DNA from: Methanosarcinales archaeon
GTDB lineage: Archaea > Halobacteriota > Methanosarcinia > Methanosarcinales > Methanogasteraceae
Direction: 5' to 3'
NCBI GenBank assembly: GCA_030666765.1
Contig: DAOUXE010000024.1
Span: forward strand, 1 to 9,170
DNA: 9,170 bases
Made by a program: the position numbers and the translations under genes. Shown here piece by piece: positions 6,058-9,170 of this stretch (the first letter of the stretch is position 1; each line of letters opens with the position of its first letter). The notes below the pieces were generated by a model. It had not been told where the DNA came from. It ran no database searches and saw nothing but the letters and a program-made list of their open reading frames with translations.

Positions 6058-8579
6058 CTCGATCAGTAGCGGTGCTGGTGGCTGCGGTTGCGGCGGTGCT
6101 TGCGGCGGCGTTCTTCTGCCCGACAGCGGCAGCAGCATTCTACGCGAACCATACATGCTTGTACGGTGCTGGATCTTACCATTTTCCCGCTGCATGGCTT
6201 GTCAAAACCGATTCAAATGGAAACGAGCAATGGAACGAGACGTTTGGTGGAGATGGCCAGGATTTTGTAGGCATGGTCCAGCAGACCACAGACAGCGGAT
6301 ACGTTATTGCAGGAGCGACAGGGTCATACGGTGCTGGTGACTTTGACGCTTGGCTCATCAAACTCAGCCCGGACGGCGCCACAGACCCCACCCCACCCAC
6401 CCTCCCCATCGCCTCGCCCGCCCCAAACACCACCACCCAGACGCCCACAATCACCATCGCAGGCACAGCCTCTGACGCATCCGGAATCGCATCGGTCACG
6501 GTAAACGGCGAGCCAGTCAATGGCACGCTTAACTGGAGCGCAAACGTCACGCTAACGGTTGGCGATAACACGATCACAGTCATTGCAACGGACGGCGCGG
6601 GGCTTACAACGACGAAAACGATTACTGTGTATCGGATCGAGCCGTTTACTTTCGTGCATATAACTGATGTTCATCTTGGATATTGGCCATCTGATAATAG
6701 TGGGGAAAAGTTCCCACTATCGATCGAAAAGTTCACAGACACTCTCCAATCTGTAAAATTGCATAACCCGGAATTCATTTTAAGTCCTGGCGACCTGGTA
6801 GAATATAGCAACAACGATTTTTTTGACGCATACATGGGCCTTCTGGAGAGTCTCAACGTTCCAGTATATAATACTCCGGGAAATCATGATCGCCGTGGCT
6901 GGAATCCGTTAAAGGATGTTGGTTTAACAGCTTATGATGGAATTGTGGTGAATCCAAGCAATATCGAATCGCTTGACGATGGCTACAGGGATTATTACTT
7001 CGATAAACATGGATATCGTCTCATTGGACTGGATACCGGAGCGGATTATAACGTATCGGTTTATATTAATCCGGTCCATCCTCTTGATTTTGATTACGAT
7101 TCTTCACCAGAAGGCGATGGTCTAAATGATACTCAATTAACCAACTTGTCCGAGATGCCCTCCGGAATGCCCAAGATTATTTTCATGCATCATCCGGCAA
7201 TAGATGCTAGTGACGATGCGTTCGTAGAGGGGGCATCCGAACTTCCGGTGAGTAACAGTTGTCCGGAAGAACATGGTGGAAACGATGCATCCATTGCATT
7301 CAATCGATGTGGATTTGTAGATTATTGTATCAATAATACTGTCGATTTGGTTCTCACGGGGCACACACATAGAGACTATATAGCAACGGTCTCAGATGAT
7401 CTTGATACACATAAAACTCAGTTTATCCAAACGAGAAGTGCTACGAAAGATCCGGATATCCACTCTCCTGATATTGATCATCATGGATATCGGGTTATCA
7501 AAATCGCTGCTGACACTGACAGAGTAAAATCATACAACCCGTACACAACAGAATGGACTAATATTCTTGAGAGATACACATTCGTAGGGAACGTCCCAAA
7601 CGGTGCGTGTTATGTGGAAAAAGGAGATGATACGACTGGAACGGACAAAAATGGTAACGTCCTACGTGAAATCCCCAATACATACTACACAGAGCCTCTT
7701 GGCTCTGAATATCAGGTCATCGTATATTACCTCTTCAAAAACGGCGAGCCGGATGATTGGTATTTGTGTAAAAAGAAACCCGTAGATGATGCAACATCAT
7801 CTATCAGCACATCTCAAACGACATTGGCTCAAGAATCAACAGGTAGCATCACAATCAGTCATCGAACGGAAAACGTGACTATCAAATATATCTACGAAAA
7901 TATTACACTCGGTGCGGCAGAAAACGCAACTGCCGGCGTCAATTTCAGTTCTGAGAATACAAACTGTACGATGGAATTTGATGATGACGGCGACGGCACC
8001 ACCGACAGTACTATTGACCCAACCCACATCCTGATCAACTACGCACCCAACGTATCGATCACCACACCAGCAGAAGACCAGAGCGGAAACGTCACGATAT
8101 TATACAACCTGAAGGACGCCGAAAGTGACAATTGCACGATAATGGCGCAGTACCGCCTCGACAACATCACTTGGATCGATGCAACCATGTGTGAAGGCGG
8201 TGATGGTATGATTAATCTGGCAAGCACCCCGCTTGGTGTGGACCATACGTTCATGTGGTCAAGCGGTACGGACATACCACAGACGAATGCCACCGTGTAC
8301 TTCAGAATTAGACCATACGACCGCGACCTTGCAGGTGCTTATGCGACAACCGGTGCGTTCTCCGTCGATAACAGTGTAAGCGGCGACCTCAACCGCGACG
8401 GATACCTCACCCCTACAGACGCCGCAATCGCGCTTGCAATCGCGGTCGGCAGCCGCCCGTTTAACGATGCTGCTGACGTGAGCCGCGACGGCAAGGTCAC
8501 GTCGCTCGATGCGCTGATGTTGCTGCAGGCGGCGGCAGGCGATAACACTATGACCACGACCGTTCACAGTCCTACCTGA
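6054..8579 (+). CDS. Exported multidomain calcineurin-like phosphoesterase with C-terminal dockerin
   Basis: An 841-residue secreted protein. In order: an N-terminal signal peptide (about 1-28, alanine/valine-rich core, likely cut near AAAA-F); a remnant of the WLVKTDSNG...GYVIAG repeat (about 37-108); a Pro/Thr linker (110-130); an Ig-like domain of the kind fused to bacterial and archaeal surface enzymes (about 131-193); a metallophosphoesterase domain (about 198-485); a linker and further beta-rich domain (about 660-770); and a dockerin-like pair of calcium loops (777-829: DLNRDGYLTPTDA and DVSRDGKVTSLDA). Metal ligands of the phosphoesterase are present: DVH (205-207), GD (246-247), GNHD (276-279), HH (379-380) and GHTH (436-439). 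Substrate is unknown; relatives hydrolyse phosphomono- or diesters. The dockerin suggests docking to a cohesin-bearing partner outside the cell. No membrane anchor or sorting tail follows. Many N-X-S/T sites suggest glycosylation. Base composition changes sharply along the gene. Confidence 0.88.
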   Translation: MTRSVAVLVAAVAAVLAAAFFCPTAAAAFYANHTCLYGAGSYHFPAAWLVKTDSNGNEQWNETFGGDGQDFVGMVQQTTDSGYVIAGATGSYGAGDFDAWLIKLSPDGATDPTPPTLPIASPAPNTTTQTPTITIAGTASDASGIASVTVNGEPVNGTLNWSANVTLTVGDNTITVIATDGAGLTTTKTITVYRIEPFTFVHITDVHLGYWPSDNSGEKFPLSIEKFTDTLQSVKLHNPEFILSPGDLVEYSNNDFFDAYMGLLESLNVPVYNTPGNHDRRGWNPLKDVGLTAYDGIVVNPSNIESLDDGYRDYYFDKHGYRLIGLDTGADYNVSVYINPVHPLDFDYDSSPEGDGLNDTQLTNLSEMPSGMPKIIFMHHPAIDASDDAFVEGASELPVSNSCPEEHGGNDASIAFNRCGFVDYCINNTVDLVLTGHTHRDYIATVSDDLDTHKTQFIQTRSATKDPDIHSPDIDHHGYRVIKIAADTDRVKSYNPYTTEWTNILERYTFVGNVPNGACYVEKGDDTTGTDKNGNVLREIPNTYYTEPLGSEYQVIVYYLFKNGEPDDWYLCKKKPVDDATSSISTSQTTLAQESTGSITISHRTENVTIKYIYENITLGAAENATAGVNFSSENTNCTMEFDDDGDGTTDSTIDPTHILINYAPNVSITTPAEDQSGNVTILYNLKDAESDNCTIMAQYRLDNITWIDATMCEGGDGMINLASTPLGVDHTFMWSSGTDIPQTNATVYFRIRPYDRDLAGAYATTGAFSVDNSVSGDLNRDGYLTPTDAAIALAIAVGSRPFNDAADVSRDGKVTSLDALMLLQAAAGDNTMTTTVHSPT
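6162..6380 (+). repeat. Remnant of a WLVKTD/GYVIAG-type tandem repeat in the coding sequence
   Basis: TACGGTGCTGG occurs at 6162-6172 and again at 6327-6337, 165 bases (55 codons) apart and in frame. The encoded segments YGAG...AWLVKTDSNG (37-57) and YGAG...AWLIKLSPDG (92-108) align. Proteins with this repeat usually carry several copies, probably forming a beta-propeller; here there is one full unit plus the end of another. Confidence 0.7.
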
Positions 8580-8595
8580 GGTAGGATGTTTTTTT
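8570..8595 (+). terminator. Hairpin plus T7 terminator overlapping the phosphoesterase stop codon
   Basis: TCCTACC (8570-8576) pairs perfectly with GGTAGGA (8580-8586), and the three-base loop is the TGA stop codon (8577-8579). A T7 run (8589-8595) follows directly. This is the layout of an intrinsic terminator and would release the message right at the end of translation. Confidence 0.7.
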
Positions 8596-8597
8596 GA

Positions 8598-8816
8598 TCA
8601 ACCCTTTTCTAAAAAAAGGTTGGCGATGACGACCTCCAAGGCTGCTGGCAAGGTGACAAAGTTATGAATGGACGAATCGAACGGTACAGGGATAAAATGT
8701 ATCCGCTCCAAATCAGAGGGTAATTCGAAGAAGTGGAAGTATATTGAACCCTCAATGATGGTGTTGGTATTATCATCTGGCAAGCGATGAATCGCTATAC
8801 CAATGGTTTTATCACA
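8598..8816 (-). pseudogene. Probable 3' remnant of a minus-strand gene
   Basis: The minus strand is open for 72 codons from 8816 to a TGA at 8600-8598 and reads like ordinary protein, with segments such as IIEGSIYFHFFELP, ERIHFIPVPFDSS and a hydrophobic end LPAALEVVIANLFLEKG. No plus-strand gene lies opposite, so it is not a coding shadow. There is no ATG; the only usual start codon near the 5' end is TTG at 8783-8781, with no Shine-Dalgarno site. The open frame stops close to the transposase promoter. The simplest reading is the C-terminal end of a gene cut off when the element on the right inserted. The family is not recognised. Confidence 0.4.
8599..8622. terminator. Second hairpin, possibly ending the minus-strand transcript
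   Basis: CAACC (8599-8603) pairs with GGTTG (8618-8622), and after one mismatch TTTT (8605-8608) pairs with AAAA (8613-8616), leaving a CTAA loop. On the minus strand the hairpin contains a T7 run (complement of 8611-8617) next to the stop of the reverse frame. Together with the hairpin at 8570-8586 it forms a convergent terminator pair. Confidence 0.4.
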
Positions 8817-8835
8817 TCACCCCATTCGATAGGAT

Positions 8836-8846
8836 ACTATATATAC
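8836..8846 (+). promoter_or_regulatory. TATA box of the transposase-like gene
   Basis: ACTATATATAC ends about 22 bases before the ATG at 8868. Normal archaeal spacing would put the transcript start at or just before the ATG. A weak AGAGG (8856-8860) is present seven bases before the ATG. Confidence 0.5.
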
Positions 8847-8867
8847 CAGAAGAGTAGAGGTTGTCCC

Positions 8868-9170
8868 ATGAATTCATCGAGGATCACGCAAACGTTGGAA
8901 ACGATAAATATCCGCCCGGATGAAATTCATGAGGAACAACTATCAGAAGCTTTTCGCATCCTTCTCCAGCTCATCGAAGACTTGAGCGAAAACAACGAAA
9001 AATTAAAAGCAGAAAACCAGAAGTTGCGAGATGAAATCAGTTTGATGAAAGGAGAGCAGCCAAAACCAGACATTAAACCCTCCGGGAAGAAGCCAAACGT
9101 TGACATCTCTTCAGAAGAGGAAAGAAAACCCAAAAATACCCCAAAAAATAAGAAACCGAAAACGAAAAAA
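8868..9170 (+). CDS. Transposase-like protein, N-terminal part, cut by window edge
   Basis: The frame runs 101 codons from ATG 8868 to the last base of the window without a stop. The N-terminus is mostly helical, with a leucine-rich coiled coil (about 25-62, including LLQLIEDLSENNEKLKAENQ) that ends in LMKGEQPKPDIKPSG, followed by a lysine/proline-rich basic linker with many KPK repeats. This layout and the KGEQ-KPDIKP wording resemble the N-terminus of IS66-like transposases of archaea and bacteria, where the coiled coil precedes a DDE catalytic domain. The catalytic part lies outside the window, so the family is not proven. Composition is A-rich compared with the genes to the left, in keeping with a mobile element. 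No terminal inverted repeat can be defined, because only one end is visible. Confidence 0.6.
   Translation, partial: MNSSRITQTLETINIRPDEIHEEQLSEAFRILLQLIEDLSENNEKLKAENQKLRDEISLMKGEQPKPDIKPSGKKPNVDISSEEERKPKNTPKNKKPKTKK

Noticed and set aside
1..9170. CRISPR arrays, tRNA or rRNA genes
   Set aside because: No regularly spaced direct repeats, tRNA-like cloverleaf arms or conserved rRNA segments were seen on either strand.

Overview
The window looks like a chromosome segment of a euryarchaeon, probably from the methanogen / anaerobic methanotroph (Methanomicrobia/ANME-like) part of the tree. The clues are an overlapping secF-secD pair with archaeal-type SecD sequence, a Cdc45/RecJ-like DHH nuclease, TATA-box promoters placed for near-leaderless transcripts, a stand-alone AlaX editing protein, a VapBC-type pair, and a secreted protein combining a TDSGYVIAG-type repeat, an Ig-like domain, a phosphoesterase and a dockerin. 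The genus cannot be fixed from the sequence alone.

Layout: (1) 1-2429, the 3' part of secF followed by complete secD in a translationally coupled ATGA overlap; together they encode the membrane partner of the SecYE translocon. (2) 2430-2588, a short spacer holding an imperfect inverted repeat of the ACCACGGAGG-type intergenic family and a small His/Gly-containing ORF in frame with the next gene. (3) 2589-3983, a DHH/DHHA1 RecJ-like nuclease with a small tandem expansion directly after its catalytic DHH. (4) 4121-4822, a near-leaderless ribbon-helix-helix antitoxin and PIN-domain toxin whose reading frame has no ATG, GTG or TTG ahead of its first catalytic Asp. (5) 4977-5729, alaX with its own TATA box and Shine-Dalgarno site. 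(6) 5788-6057, a small acidic protein of unknown function that overlaps the next start codon by ATGA. (7) 6054-8579, an 841-residue exported calcineurin-like phosphoesterase ending in a dockerin, with a compositional mosaic along the gene. Its stop codon is the loop of a terminator-like hairpin. (8) 8598-9170, a probable 3' remnant of a minus-strand gene, then the N-terminal part of a transposase-like protein that runs off the right edge.

The left half is housekeeping (secretion, replication/repair). From about 4.1 kb onward the content is accessory: toxin-antitoxin, secreted multidomain enzyme, transposon and gene fragment. The most interesting parts are the dockerin-tagged phosphoesterase with its coupled small partner, the start-less PIN toxin, and the probable gene remnant beside the transposon. 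No clear evidence of a wholly new multi-gene system was found.
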